From Hanleya hanleyi (Eukaryota > Mollusca > Polyplacophora > Lepidopleurida > Hanleyidae), in the NCBI GenBank assembly GCA_036873755.1, contig JAVTVY010017327.1, forward strand, positions 1 through 64,000: a stretch of DNA of 64,000 nucleotides, written 5' to 3'. Positions within the stretch are counted from its first letter, which is position 1, and every line of letters starts with the position of its first letter. Positions 1 through 12,800 of the stretch are shown here, piece by piece. Made by a program: the position numbers and the translations under genes. The notes beneath the pieces are model-generated. The model made no database searches. It was not told the origin of the DNA and worked only from the letters and a program-made list of their open reading frames with translations.

Positions 1-2006
1 AACAACGAAATTGTTATAAGACAGGACAAATGGATATATTATTGGACTAGATAGAGAATAAAACGTTACAGGAGGGTGTTTCTTGGATGGAAAGCGCCAA
101 GTAGAATATATATATCGCTTTGAAAGTATTATAAATCTCAGCGTCACTGAAAACCCCCAAATTGACTCCAAAATTGTGGAAAGCGGTTCACTATTAGCGG
201 AGCTAGTGATAGATGGGTCCTGAGGGGGCCACAGGATGGGGCGGACCCCCCAGAATGGGATCTAGGGCTCGGAAAATTTGAACCCCATTATTTCCCCATA
301 GTTTGACTCCAAATGAATCCGATAAAGCAAAAAAATTTTGGCACAAAAGTCCTATGGAAGCTGTTTTTATGACGTATCATACCACACTAATAAGACATAC
401 TTGGGAACAAAGCCAGTCAATTGGTACAGTTGTCAGTTATATCAGGATATAATATTGTAGTCCAGTTGCTATAAACACTGTGTGGCTGCCGGCCTCCAGT
501 ACCCTAGACATATGTTTAATGAGCATTGGCCAGACCGAACGGCATTCTTACAGTGAACTTCTAGAGGTATAGGTGGTAATAATAAAATGCTGTTTTCTTC
601 TGATGGTCGTGAATCCATTCTAATGAACTTGTCCGACATCGGGTCAATGAAATCAGATACCGACGCGCTAATTCAAAACGCTGGGGATGAAATGTAGGAG
701 ATTATGTATTAGATGCAACAACTCGAGAACTCATCCGAATCATAAAAAAGGTCCTGGTAAACCCTCTGCGAGGATTTAGGAATTACCGGGACTTACGTAT
801 GCAGATGGAGAAACCAGGTGTAAGTCATTCATTGTGACAGCGTTCAATGACCTGAAGTCTATACAGTTTCATTCAAAACCGTCCTTTGTAGAGAGCAATG
901 GGAGATGCTTATACACTGTTTGAATGAGTCAAAAGTCTCCTGTTTAGTATTTTTATTCTCAATTGTCAGATGGAACTTGCTCCCTTCAAATAGTAACATT
1001 TAGACATCGATAAAGCTTGGAGTTTTTCATCTGGAGCGATGATGACTTAGGAGTACAAGCACTTGTCGCACATGGATGTTTCTCAGTGTTTGGTTGGCTT
1101 CGGAACGGTATCTATCAATGCGAAGGATGGTATCGACAGCTCTTTTGGATGATTTAAGAACAGTATTGATATATAGGTAATTCTTCTACTTTATTCAAGG
1201 AACGGTTCCTCTCCCACATATATCACATGCACAGGGACGATAATTAAATACATAATAGAATTATACAATATTTAAAGTGGCCGAGCAACATTTCAGACCT
1301 TCAAATATATAGTTTGAAACAGCTGATAATTGTTGCCCATTTCTATGATTGAGGATTGCATTTAGTTTTACGAATTGTTGGCCACGAACAAAAATAATGC
1401 TCAAAATATTTTCTCCACAAATCCATATATAGTGGACAACATAATATAAAGTGGTATTCATCTTCCACAATATTTGCCTGACACAACTTCCATATTCTTT
1501 CCGACTTAGGAATATTACTGTATCTCCCCTTTTCTACATTTTAACACATGATACCCGCATCTAAACCTGCAATCTGTTTTAACTACCTTGGTACTAATAG
1601 TTATAGATTTTTATACATAATTGACCATTCTTACATATGTACTATGAAATGGACTAGGTTGACTCAGATTTGCTAACCAGTGTTGTATAAAACAATCATA
1701 GATGTTAATTAAACAATTATTAACACTACGAGACGATGGATTTTCAACATTCAACAAATAACCATATCCATGTGATTTAATTAACTGACTTCCCCCGACT
1801 CCAGTTGAATTATGATACTGTTACAGACATGCTGTAATAACTGCACTTCATATATCCTGAAAGCAACGCTTGACCTATTGTCCAACAGTTTTATTCAAAA
1901 ATTCAAAACCCTCCATTTACAATCGATAGACAGACTAAAATAGCCTAATTCACCATAGACAAGCATGTTTGGATAATTCTTAGGTAAACCTCATTCTTTT
2001 ACAGAA
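1..2006. other. Unannotated stretch
   Basis: AT-rich sequence with no ORF resembling a known protein, no tandem array and no clear terminal inverted repeat. The short open frames here lack recognisable domains. Nothing supportable was found. Confidence 0.6.
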
Positions 2007-2375
2007 CTAGCTATAAACAGACTCGACCCCTTTTATATCAGATAAACCCCATAACTGGCAGCCATAGAGATGGATAGCCTTCAGCATTTTATCCAACAAC
2101 TCCAGCTTTGTTTTAAGATCCAAGGATAATTTATAAAAACATTGCATTAAAACGAACACAGATTTCTTTGCCTTATCTGTTGGATGTTTTTGGAGGTCTT
2201 TCATATTCAAATTATATTTAAGAGTAATGCCCAAATAAGAAAAGCTGTCGTTTGCTTCCACCGTTTCACCCTTGCATGTCCATACATCGTCGTCTTAATA
2301 TTTACAGGCACCAAAAATCACAATTTTTGTTTTTAATGCATTAATTTTTACATCCCACTTTAAACAGTATGCTCA
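2007..2375 (-). pseudogene. LINE reverse-transcriptase C-terminal fragment
   Basis: Minus-strand translation shows a W-x-V-K-I-N-x-L-K-T-K type segment (about 2375-2300), followed after an in-frame stop by a SYLGI motif and a conserved tail ending LYGCQLWG. This order (hydrophilic W..N..KTK stretch, then YLG, then an A..LYG..LWG block) is usual for the region just after the catalytic palm of non-LTR retrotransposon RTs. No endonuclease or YADD portion is present, so this is a truncated, decayed copy. It resembles the corresponding part of the LINE at 24.9-28.5 kb in layout but is clearly divergent. Confidence 0.75.
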
Positions 2376-2829
2376 GTTTTCATACATGATACATCTTCAT
2401 CATTCCCCCAGAGACTTACAGATGATTTCATAATAGTTTACCGTGTGTGTCTGATGTGATGTTTACAAACACGCCATGTTGCTCAACAGTTTTGTTGTGT
2501 CTGAAGTTGCAAATTTGGAAGTTAATTTCGACTGTCATGCGGATCTCCGATTGGGTGATGGGTTTTTAATCAGCCACTCAGCCAATGAGAATCATACAAA
2601 CACACCAAATGAAATAAACATGTTATTAAAAGTTGGCAACTTCAGATAGGAGCAAAGTTACATGTGAAGTTTGATTCAGTCTAGGCATGTAATTTCTTGT
2701 CACTGAAATTAAGATATATTGATAAACTATTATGAAATCCTCTGTAAAATGATTTGCCTAGTCAGATTCTGGAAAATAACATTTTTATGCGAAGTTTATG
2801 ACAGGTGACACTATTTTTTGTGAGATAAA
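2376..2829. other. Unannotated stretch
   Basis: No recognisable gene. The segment upstream of the LINE fragment on the minus strand soon loses reading-frame similarity to reverse transcriptase. Confidence 0.5.
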
Positions 2830-2990
2830 ACAGTCAATAGTTTTTAACGATGGTGGCAAGACATTATGATGTTCCCATAGTCAAATCTGATCAATATCCA
2901 GTATTGTTTAATCATGTGAAGTTTACTAGAGTATCATATATCTTAATCACACTTTGGTTGTAAACACCATGGCAGCCTTATATTAGCAGT
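2830..2990 (+). repeat. Diverged fragment of LTR-like repeat E
   Basis: This segment aligns by eye with 49786-49960: a shared core around GGCAAGACATTATGATGTT versus GACAAGACATCATGATGTT, then a shared ATATCTTAATCACAC / GTATCTCAGTCACGC block followed by TTG-rich sequence and CACCATG. The same block occurs in the LTR-like elements at 42535-42968 and 46250-46735. Identity is only moderate, so this would be an old copy. Confidence 0.4.
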
Positions 2991-3350
2991 ATCCGCACTG
3001 TAGTCTAGCCCAGATTAGCAAAAGTTATGAGCACAGGGAACTTGTATCAATTGGATTGCATATACATACCCATCTAACACCACATATAGATAAAGGGACG
3101 TCATCTTGAAATCCACTTTTCCATGAGAAATTACCGGATTTCAAAGGCTCGATTGAGAGCAAATGAACGCAATTTATTCAGACCTGGCGGTGTTCTGTTT
3201 TCTGTCACACTTCAGAACACAAATCCCGGATCGTATATGGTGCTGCGGTGCAGAGTTTTGGTAAAATCCTTTCTCAAATCAGAGGTTAAAATCTCCCGCT
3301 TCGAGCATCTTCACGGACATTGAAATTGGAGCGATATGCAAGAGGGACTA

Positions 3351-3553
3351 CGAATAGCCTCGAACCCGAAATCATAACAATTATGTCATGCACCACGAAC
3401 AATGCTGATTGGCTATCTAGGATAGATAAAGTTAGATGGAAATGTTTTGACAGTTTTGAATTTGGCGTACTGTGCACTAGAATAGTGTAAACAGCCAATC
3501 AGCATTGTTCGTGGTGTGTGACGTAATTGTTAGGATTTCGGGTTAGAGGCTAC
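3351..3553. repeat. Foldback (MITE-like) inverted repeat
   Basis: Two arms of about 62 bp (3351-3414 and 3493-3553) are inverted copies sharing the sequence around CGAACCCGAAATC and ACCACGAACAATGCTGATTG, separated by a 78-bp loop. This is the shape of a miniature inverted-repeat element or foldback. No coding sequence and no convincing target-site duplication were resolved. Confidence 0.75.
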
Positions 3554-4634
3554 GATAATATCCTATTAATGTTCCCCAATCGTATATGTCGCCATTTGTA
3601 GGATATTACTGATGAATATCATGAATATGTAAGTCTTATGACATCACGGATGCATTTTAACTAATTCAGTGGGGGAAAGAGGGGGGGGGGGACAGGGTAA
3701 TCATCTCCCCTTTAACCCAAGGTTTATGCCAAGGACCACTATATTTCTACCCCACAATATGGTGCCAATCTTGCGGAAGCATGTCAACATCAGAAGATAC
3801 CCTAACAGCGTGGCGTCTGATTTGACTGAGCCAACCACAAAGCTCCGACCATTATGTTCCATTCAAAGCACTTTGAAGAGTTCTCGGGATTGGTTGACAC
3901 TTGCGTCACTGCAAGCCGGTTAGATCCTACAAGGGACATATCGAAATGGGGGAGCGGTAGGATTTAATTTTAATTAGATTGACGTCATCAGCAGTAGATA
4001 AAGTGCAATTTGGATTGGAATGGGTGCTTGTCTGTGGGCTATGACCTTGGGTGTAAATAGCTTATTTGTTGATTGTTATATTTGTTTGTCGTGACCCGTC
4101 AATTTTTTTTAATCCACTGAGCATAATTGGCGTTAGCACGACAAGCGTATGCTTGACGACGCATAGCCCGGAAATTTCAACCTTCTGAACAGAAAGTCAA
4201 ATTTCATCTCCGAGCGACCATGATGTGGCACATGACGTTGACCTGTCACACTCCCACTGGCTCTGTCAGTGACCCTTTGATATGCAACATTGGTCGCCCC
4301 CTCGGTCAGGCCAGCTTGTGAGTGGGCCTTACCAGCACCACCCATTTGCAGCACTTCTTGCATTAAATTGATTTATTAATGGTACCTGGCTATAGTCCAA
4401 AATACCCCCAAAATGTTTAGGTTAGAACTAAATTGAAATCAGAAATGAAGAATTATATAAATTTTAGGAATGTTAATCCCACATTAATTTAAACACAGGA
4501 AGTGAAATTTCACACCATGAAATCTGGGGTGATCAAATTTAATGAAAAACTTGAAAAAAACGTTGAAAAATAGTTCAAAAACATTATTTGGTATATCTAT
4601 GATTTTAGAGGATGATCACATTATTACAACCACC
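3554..4634. other. Unannotated stretch
   Basis: Contains a short poly-G run near 3682 and several short ORFs without domain similarity. No gene, repeat array or TIR element could be supported. Confidence 0.5.
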
Positions 4635-4785
4635 GATTGAATTATGTCTGAACAATTAGGGCTGATTGAATTTAATTATGTCTGAACAATTAGGGCTGAT
4701 TGAATTTAATTATGTCTGAACAATTAGGGATGATTGAATTTAATTATGTCTGAACAATTAGGGCTGATTGAATTTTTATAGGGGG
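4635..4785 (+). repeat. 34-bp tandem repeat
   Basis: The unit GATTGAATTTAATTATGTCT plus GAACAATTAGGGCT starts at 4664, 4698, 4732 and 4766 (exact 34-bp steps), preceded by a shortened first unit at 4635 lacking five bases. Units are almost identical, which indicates recent tandem duplication. Confidence 0.9.
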
Positions 4786-5213
4786 ATTGAATTATTATAG
4801 AGGGATTAACATAAATGTGCAAATCAGAATTGTATCTAATCTGAATGCAAAATAATCCAGAAAACGTCATACCAATTTCAAAATTTCTACCATCAGTGGA
4901 CTGTCAACTTTAATGAAGTAACAGTCATAAGGAGTTCTCATTAAAGCTGGATTTTTGTCACAGGTACACTGTAATATTAAATTGTTATGTAATTACCTGA
5001 GGGATATACAGAGATCATACAAACTATCAATGTACATCATATCAAAATTATTCCAAATATATACGTACACAAACCCAACACCAACCTGCAACTTTGGAGA
5101 CTGTGAATATAGCTATTCCTACACGAAGACACCAATATTTCAAAAACATTTCTTGACATACTCTCAAAAATTGTTTCAGTTCATAAATGCATATCAATTC
5201 ACCTCACTCCATT

Positions 5214-5372
5214 CAGATTGTCTATGGTACTTATTTCAATCAAAATGTACATGTGTGTATATACATGAATGTATAAGTAAGGAAAATAAACAATCAGACT
5301 GTCTATGGTACACATTTCAATCAAAATGTACATGTATATACATGAATGTATGATGAAGTAAGGAAAATAAAC
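5214..5372 (+). repeat. 81-bp tandem duplication
   Basis: Two copies of an 81-bp unit beginning CAGATTGTCTATGGTAC start at 5214 and 5295 and end in AAGGAAAATAAAC. The duplicated unit makes a repetitive but probably meaningless open frame on the plus strand. Confidence 0.85.
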
Positions 5373-7552
5373 CGTACATCTAAGCCCATATCATTGGCTG
5401 ATGAATCATTACACTAAAACATTCACACTTGAATACATATTAATGAATACTGAGCCCTCTTGCAGACACTTTTAGACATCCACTAGAATTCGTCTTTATA
5501 TAGATAAAAGTAAGCCTTATAGCTATGATAATGTATATATTTGTTGAAAGCGCATTTCTTAAGGATTCCAAATATATAAATGTGTTCACTGTAAATCTGT
5601 AAGTTGGGAAGATATTCAAATTTAAAAAAAAAATAGCCTTCTTTTTAAAATGGCTATTTTCAAAAATATATCCAACTTATATAACTAACATCATCATTTC
5701 ATAACTGACATTCAGAAGATCACATTTTTCTCAATAAAATCAAGAATACATCGAACTAAGAGACATCCACCATAGACATCTATATCCGCTTTGCATGGCA
5801 ATAAAAAATGTCTATCTAGTTTGCATAATAGATGACATGTTTTGTTCTCTATTAAGAATTAGACTATGCATACTTTCATGGGAGAATCACTGTTATGGCA
5901 TGTACATGTAGGTTACCGAAAGCTTTTGGAGTTTTATGATGAATAAATCAAAAGTTTAGCGAAACTAACATTTTTTACCTCCAGTTTAGAGAGGTCGTTC
6001 TTCAACCCATTAAATTGCTTCTTTTTTTTTATTCACCCTATCGCCAATATAAATGCATCATTATGTAAAATCACTTCTAGGATCTTATTGATTGATCTGA
6101 AACAATTATAGCATCACAACATTGGTTTTGTGCAATCTGATTTTATAGTTCGACATTTCAAAGTCAATAAACTGTATAACTTCATCTACTAGATCAGGAT
6201 CTGTTAGAAGAATTTAAACAGGCGGCTTCAAAACCATTGCATCTCCCTTCTGACCATGATTATTGTTACAGAAGGAACTAAACTGAGAGAATATCACTGT
6301 TACGCAGGTTGATGAAAGACAATGCAGTAATTTTAATTAATGCCCATTCAAGAACAGTTGGCGGGGCAAACAAATATTCAGGGTCGGGAGACTGGTGTTG
6401 GTATATTCTCTCAGGAAGTTAAATTTTGTGAACAGGGTTACAAACTAATTTCTGTTGGGTTTCATCCAATGTATTTCTAGTGCATATTTAATACTCAATT
6501 CAGTTACTGCTGTTGTTCTTTGTTATTGAGAGTAACATCGAGACTGGGAAGAAGAAAAGGTGTTAACAGGACTTCAGAGACGACTACACAATCAGGTATT
6601 ATCCAATACTGGGTTCTGTCCAAAGACACTATATCATTTTTATCTGCACATTGCCTACCAAGCCATTCTGGCGTCATTTATTTGCCATTTATCTCCAAAG
6701 AATGAGTGCATATAAACAGGTGATCAGCTGGTTTCTTTCTCATGCATAATAGGTGATGTAGGCCCACCCTGAAATGAAGGGAAACAAATGTGTTATTCTA
6801 ATAAGACTCACTTCATCAATCAAATATCCTGTAAAATGCAAAAAAAACAAAAAAACACTTAACAATCGATTTTTATCTTGAATGTAAATTTACTTGTCTA
6901 CGCTAAAAGGGATGAATTTTAAGAGATTTTCTCCATTCCTAATCTATTGTAAACACATGTAATACCTCCATTTGCACTTATGGACCAAACAAGGGGTCGT
7001 GTAACCTGAATAACAAGAGCCCAAGGGGCTTCAATATATGCCCGTATATCTGGAGTTACACTGGTCCAAATTTCAAGGTTGTTTAATAGCTGATTCCAAA
7101 TGGTAGCTAGCAATCCACTGAAAGATCTACAATTTTGAGCTTCTGAGAATGTAACATATATCACATCTTATATTGAATGATAAACTAAAATGAGCTTAAC
7201 TCTTGGTAACTAGCTGATCTTGAAGCAAGAGCCGAGAGCACACATATCCCACACCGAAATCGACAATAGTCAAACACAAGAAAATAGTAGTTTTCCTGCG
7301 AATGGATTCCTTTCAGGTGAGAGAATTTTTCATGAACGAAGAAGACAGTGATGAAGTAAACCTTTGTTCTTGAGTTAATAAACAGGTATGAAGTTCATAA
7401 AGGACACCTCTCCCTGTTGGTTTTTATTTCACAACAGTTTAACTAAATGTAGCTGTTTCAAACATGGGAGACAACTCCACAGGACAAATGCCATTTACAT
7501 GCAGGGGAGAGATCTCTGAATATTCCAACCTAACACATATAGTCAGCTAAAC
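5373..7552. other. Unannotated stretch with one TIR-like end
   Basis: No gene was recognised. At about 5950-6010 the plus strand has a block (ACATTTTTTACCTCCAGT then TTAGAGAGG) that matches, inverted, the ends of the 365-bp MITE at 13944-14308, so an old MITE end may lie here; no partner end was found nearby. Confidence 0.4.
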
Positions 7553-9200
7553 TTGATTCAGTTTTGGGGGACTGTGACCTTGACCTTTGACAGATTGATC
7601 TCAAAATGTATGGCTCCTCTTTGCCATGCGAGTAAGGTATGCTCAAAGTTTGGTACCAATCCATACCATGAAACTAGAGATATCGCATGGACAACAAATG
7701 TTAACGCAACATCGCATTACACGACTTCGTCTTCGGCAGGCATATGAAAATGTACGCAACATCGCATTACACGATTTCATCTTCGGCAGGCATATGAAAA
7801 TGTGACTTTTAATTATTTCTTGATTTTGGGGTCACACTGACCTTGACCGTTGACCCACATTTTGGTATGTAACACATCATGTCCCTGTAATATATCTACT
7901 GGCAGAAAAAAGTTATTTTCAATAATTTCCTGATTTTGGGGTCACAGTGACCTTGACCTTTGACCTTGACCTATATTTTGGTACAAGACACATCGTCTTC
8001 CCTCAATGTATCAATGGACACGAAAAGATCATGATTTTTATGAATTTCATGATTTTGGGGCCTCGATGTTCGGTCTTGACCTACATTTTGGAACATGACA
8101 CATGTCCCCTAATGTATCTTCTGACACAAAAAAGGTAATTTTTTATAATTTCCTGATTTTGGGGTCACAGTGACCTTTGACCTTGACCTATTTTATGGTA
8201 TGCGACACTTCATTTCCCCCTATTAAATCCACTTGAAAAAAATTAGAATTTTTTAATGATTTCCTGATTTTTCGGTCACACTGACCTTTGACCTCAACCT
8301 ACATTTGGTATATAACACAATGTTCACACCTATGGCATCCACTCACCAAAAATTAGAACTGTAGATAGAAAACTGTCAATGATCAATGATTTCCTGATTT
8401 TAGACAACAGTGACCTCTGACCTTGACCTCAATTTTGGTACGTGACCCATCGTCTTCCCTCAATGTATCAATGGACACAAAAAGATCATAATTTTTATGA
8501 ATTTCATGATTTTGGGGCCTTGATGTTAGGTCTTGACCTACATTTTGGTACAGGACACATCCTGTCCCCTAATGTATCTACGGACACAAAAAAAGTAATT
8601 TTTAATAATTCCCTGATTTTGGGGTCACAGTGACCTTTGACTTTCAACCTTGACCTATTTTATAGTATGCGACACTTCATTTCCCCCTATTAAATCCACT
8701 CGCAATTTTTTTTGATTTTTTTAATGATTTCCTGATTTTTCGGTCACACTGACCTTTGACCTCAACCTACATTTGGAATATAACACAATGTTCATGCCTA
8801 GGGCATCCACTCACCAAAAATTAGAACTGTTGATAGAAAACTGTCAACGATCAACGATTTCCTGATTTTAGACAACAGTGACCTATGACCTTGACCTCAA
8901 TTTTGGTACGCGACAAATCGTCTCCACTTAGCATATCCACTCACAAAAAAACTGTGGATAGAAAACGTTCACAGATATAGACCGGACACGAACACATCAG
9001 TGATTTCCTGTTTTTCAGGCCAGTGACCTTTGACCTCTGACCTCATCGTTTCCCCGTAGGGTATCCACTCACCAAAAATTGGAAATGTAGATAGAAAACT
9101 GTCCCACATTTTGACCAGACACTAGGGACGGACAGATGAACGGACACACGGATGGAAACCGCCATCACATAATACGTCCGCCGTTTGGCGGGCATATAAA
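7553..9200 (+). repeat. Repeat family A: DR1-rich degenerate tandem array (copy 1)
   Basis: Built from subunits of about 110-150 bp, each with TTCCTGATTTT, then a TGACCTTTGACCT-type block, then a 'CCCTNNNGTATCCACTCAC' like segment. Two copies of a 457-bp higher-order unit start at 7994 and 8451. The array ends with a GGACGGACAGA-type run and a small hairpin GTCCGCCGTTTGGCGGGC followed by ATATAAAAA, a terminus shared with copy 2 at 23707-23740. A separate 50-bp tandem duplication lies at 7704-7803. Open frames here shift between frames and are not genes. Confidence 0.85.
7704..7803 (+). repeat. 50-bp tandem duplication
   Basis: Two copies of a 50-bp unit beginning ACGCAACATCGCATTACACG start at 7704 and 7754, both ending CATATGAAAATGT, with three or so mismatches. 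Confidence 0.85.
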
Positions 9201-9871
9201 AAACTCAATGAATCCATAGTCTCTAGTTACGAGTGAGGACCAATCTACATTTACCGTACCAGATAATCTCTTGGTACCGGGGATGAGATAGGGAATTGAT
9301 ACCAGGACTGGTAGTGAGGAAAATTTGGAGTTGTGATGAAACCGTCTCCTGGATCCCTTGGGGCGAGCAAGTCACTCATCTCAAAATAGCTCGCCTAAAG
9401 GCAGTTGGGAGAGCAAATGAATTTTCACCAAATGAATGAACAAATGCTGTTGTTTTGTGTCACATACTGTTTCCGACTTCTGTTACATCCCCAGTTTAAG
9501 AAAGTCTTCAGTTCGATCTTGCTTCCCTTAGCCTTGACATGTTCGGGAGATGCAGCCATGGCGAATAAAATTAAAATTAATAGACGATGCAGAAACATCT
9601 TCGCCTGTCTTCACGCCAACATGGCCCCTCAAGTCACGTAGTCATAGCAATGGCCATCATAAATGAAAATTTTAACTTTTGGACGAGTAATAAATCGGTC
9701 GCCTGAAACGACTTGAGAGTGTGTGAGCGCGAGCGATTGCTCGCCTTATATGGCCAGGCCTGGATGTGAACAGACTAAAGCACTAGCTGGTCCCCGAGTT
9801 ACTAAAACAAATGTGTTCAAGGGATTTGCTTCAACCGCTCTGGTCTCCTATGTGGGATCTCTGTACAGTAC
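9201..9871. other. 3' flank of the MPV17-like gene; nothing else recognised
   Basis: Downstream of the last identified coding exon of the minus-strand MPV17-like gene. It may contain its 3' UTR or a further exon, but no AATAAA site was tied to the gene with confidence. Short ORFs on the plus strand lack domain similarity. Confidence 0.4.
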
Positions 9872-12800
9872 TTATGGCCCATTGTGATAGGTATATGTAT
9901 TCACCTGAGATTTGATATAACACAGGATGTTGGACCAGGCAAATTCACCAGCAGACACATAGGCTGTCCTCATGTGCGTCGGAAAATACAAGAAGTTCAC
10001 TGACTGGACAGGAAGCCAAAACAGACACTCCGCCTGTTATAATAGAAGATATATTGAAATATTTAACAGTGTGAATATACATGTGGATAGTTTCATGAAC
10101 CGAGTTCTCACAGTAATTGGAAATATTCAGTTCTTCAAATAAACTATCTTAAACTTTTCACTCTAGTGCTGGAATAGAAAACCATTGAGAGCTTAGACCG
10201 TCTGAGGTGATGTTTTCTTTCAAACATACCTCCAGCTCAACTCAATGTTATAGCATTGTACCAAAACTGGTGTTGCATTTCTGATAAACACTAGCAAACA
10301 CCTGCAGAGCTGTGTTCTGTCAAACAACGTTGTCGGCTGGCGGGGTTAACTATAGTGAGGGTGCACATAATTTATACTTTGTGCAGTTTGCAACTACGTT
10401 GACAGTGCCCACCCATCTGGGAAGTGATGCCTCATTCAAGAATAGTTTTGATCAACATGGAATGTATCCAAAAACATATTGTGCATGTCTGAATCAAAAT
10501 AAACTACTCACCCAACAGTTTAGACCCTCCGGCCTCAGGTCTAACTTGCTGGACTCGTGCCCACTGGTGTTTATCTGGGAAATGGCTTTAAATTGCTGGA
10601 CTCGTGCCAACTGGAGTTTATTTGGGAAATTTGAAACCACTTCCTCACTCTTTATTTCTTAATTATATTATGATTACTCTTGATGATATTTGCAGGTTCA
10701 GCTCATCATGGGATATACATAAATGGCTCTCAACCAATCAGCATCATCCGCTTGTAAATGTAGCGGAGTAGGTTCAGCATGTCACAGATAAACTAGATGT
10801 TGTACCATGTGTTCTTGTATGATTACTTAGCATAAAATGTGTTCATTCTTTTTCAAGATATACTGGATGCATTTCCCATCTCTCTCGTATTCGGAGATGC
10901 ATGGTGCCTTTGTCGATAAAAATTGATACAGACCGAATCCGCATGTATGCCACGTTTTCCTGCACAATGCAGTCAGAGGGTGTTACACTGACTTTTAGGT
11001 TACAAAGTCTGACAATGGGAGAATGGTATTGCTGAGGCTTTCACTTTTGTTTCAATTCTTCCTTATCATTTAATGAGCAAGTCCTCTGCATACATTTATC
11101 ACATAACATCTTGTAATGGGAGATGACGTGCGTTTGTGTGTCTTTGCTGCCCCTACCATCCCATCCAGGAACCAATATACTACATAGCTGGACCATCCAA
11201 GCCCGTTCCAATCAAATATATGAAAATCACCATTCCCTCTAATTCCCCTATCAAAATTCAATAACCCCCAATTTTTTGGACAATATTCGATTGGCTGTTC
11301 TAAAAAATTTGATCACTCCTTAAAATCATTCAAATAATGATGAAATAATGGATTATCTGCTTGATTTCGAGTGAGTGAGTGAGTGAATAGGGTTTAACAT
11401 GGCTTTCAACATTTTTTCAGCTATTTCACGATGGGGAGGGGAGGGGGTACCTGCTTGTAACAGAGCAGATGTAATGCTGCCATTTTTATAGTGTCCCACT
11501 GAAATATCATGCCGTAGGCAGACACGACACCCCACTCAGTCACATTATACTGACACCGAGCGAACCAGTCCTTGTTCTATCATCCTAATGCTGAACGTGA
11601 GGAAGCAACAAGTCACCCGACCTGGGATTGAACCCAGCTTACGAGGCCGACGTTCTGACCATTAGGCCATCGCAGTGCGATTTGCTTGATTTCAAACCAC
11701 TTTTTAAAGTGATCGTAAACCCTCATGCAAAGTTTCCATCAAATGAAAGACCATTGCAAACAGTGTGGGAAAATATTTAATTTATTTTTTTACGATTTTA
11801 TTTCACAGAGTAAACTGCAATTAAAGCATGGTATTCTATGGTGGGCTGTTGCAATCATATTTAGGTCCAGTGACGTCACACTGCCTTAATACATATATTT
11901 CAAACTTTGTATGCACTTTCCAGTGCTTGATTCAAGCTTAAGGTATGTATAATTTGAGATTCAACACAGACTCACTGTTCCAATGTGCATGTTTCACCAA
12001 AATCTGGGAGATGGTGACTCATAGATGGAGAGTCAATTTGAATCTTGCATATAATTTTCCCGATTTTGAAACATGCACATTGGAACAGTGAGTCTGTGTT
12101 GAAACTCAAAGTATACATACTTTAAGCTTGAATCAAGCATTGGAAAGTGCATACAAATTTTGAAATATATGTATTAAGGCAGTGTGACATCACTGGACCT
12201 AAATATGATCAGGGCTTCGTGTTTAGCGCGAGTGATAGCTCACCTGCACACAAACACTCGCGTAAATTCATGTCACAAGAGTGATTTTTAGCTCTGTAAC
12301 CTGTCACATTTTATATTGAATTATATTGCAATCACTCGCCTGACTTTTAAATACCCTCTCCTAAATATTTTGACGCAAACTATTTTTAGCTCACGCACTA
12401 ATTCTAAACACGAAGCCCTGTATTCTGTGTAATAAAATCGTAAAAAATTAAAACACAGCAAGGAAGCAATCAGAGATTGCTCAATTGTATAAACCCCCCC
12501 CTCCCCTTCCGCTTTAATCTGATACTGCCCCGCCATTGTTCTGTTCTGTATTGGTCTGTGGAGGCCTAATTTGGATAATTATAAAAATTCTGTTTCAGTC
12601 ACTTTTTTTGGCATGCCTCGCATAATACATATTCCAAGTATCGACCAACAAGTAATAATACAATGTTTTGATGCAAGATGGTCGCCCGGGTGCTTTCGCC
12701 AAATCCAAAAATATTACCTGGTTATGAGACCTACATTCCTTGAGAGTATATTGTGGTGAAATTATGAAGCGATCGTGAACTTTGAATTTCGCACACAATT

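Noticed and set aside
10312..10662. 116-codon plus-strand frame
   Set aside because: Starts from a non-ATG codon, includes a local 45-bp duplication (GCTGGACTCGTGCC twice), and lies antisense in the MPV17L-like intron 2; no domain.
11611..11680. Possible functional tRNA gene
   Set aside because: A and B boxes are present but the sequence is continuous with a SINE body and flanked by the SINE's target duplications.
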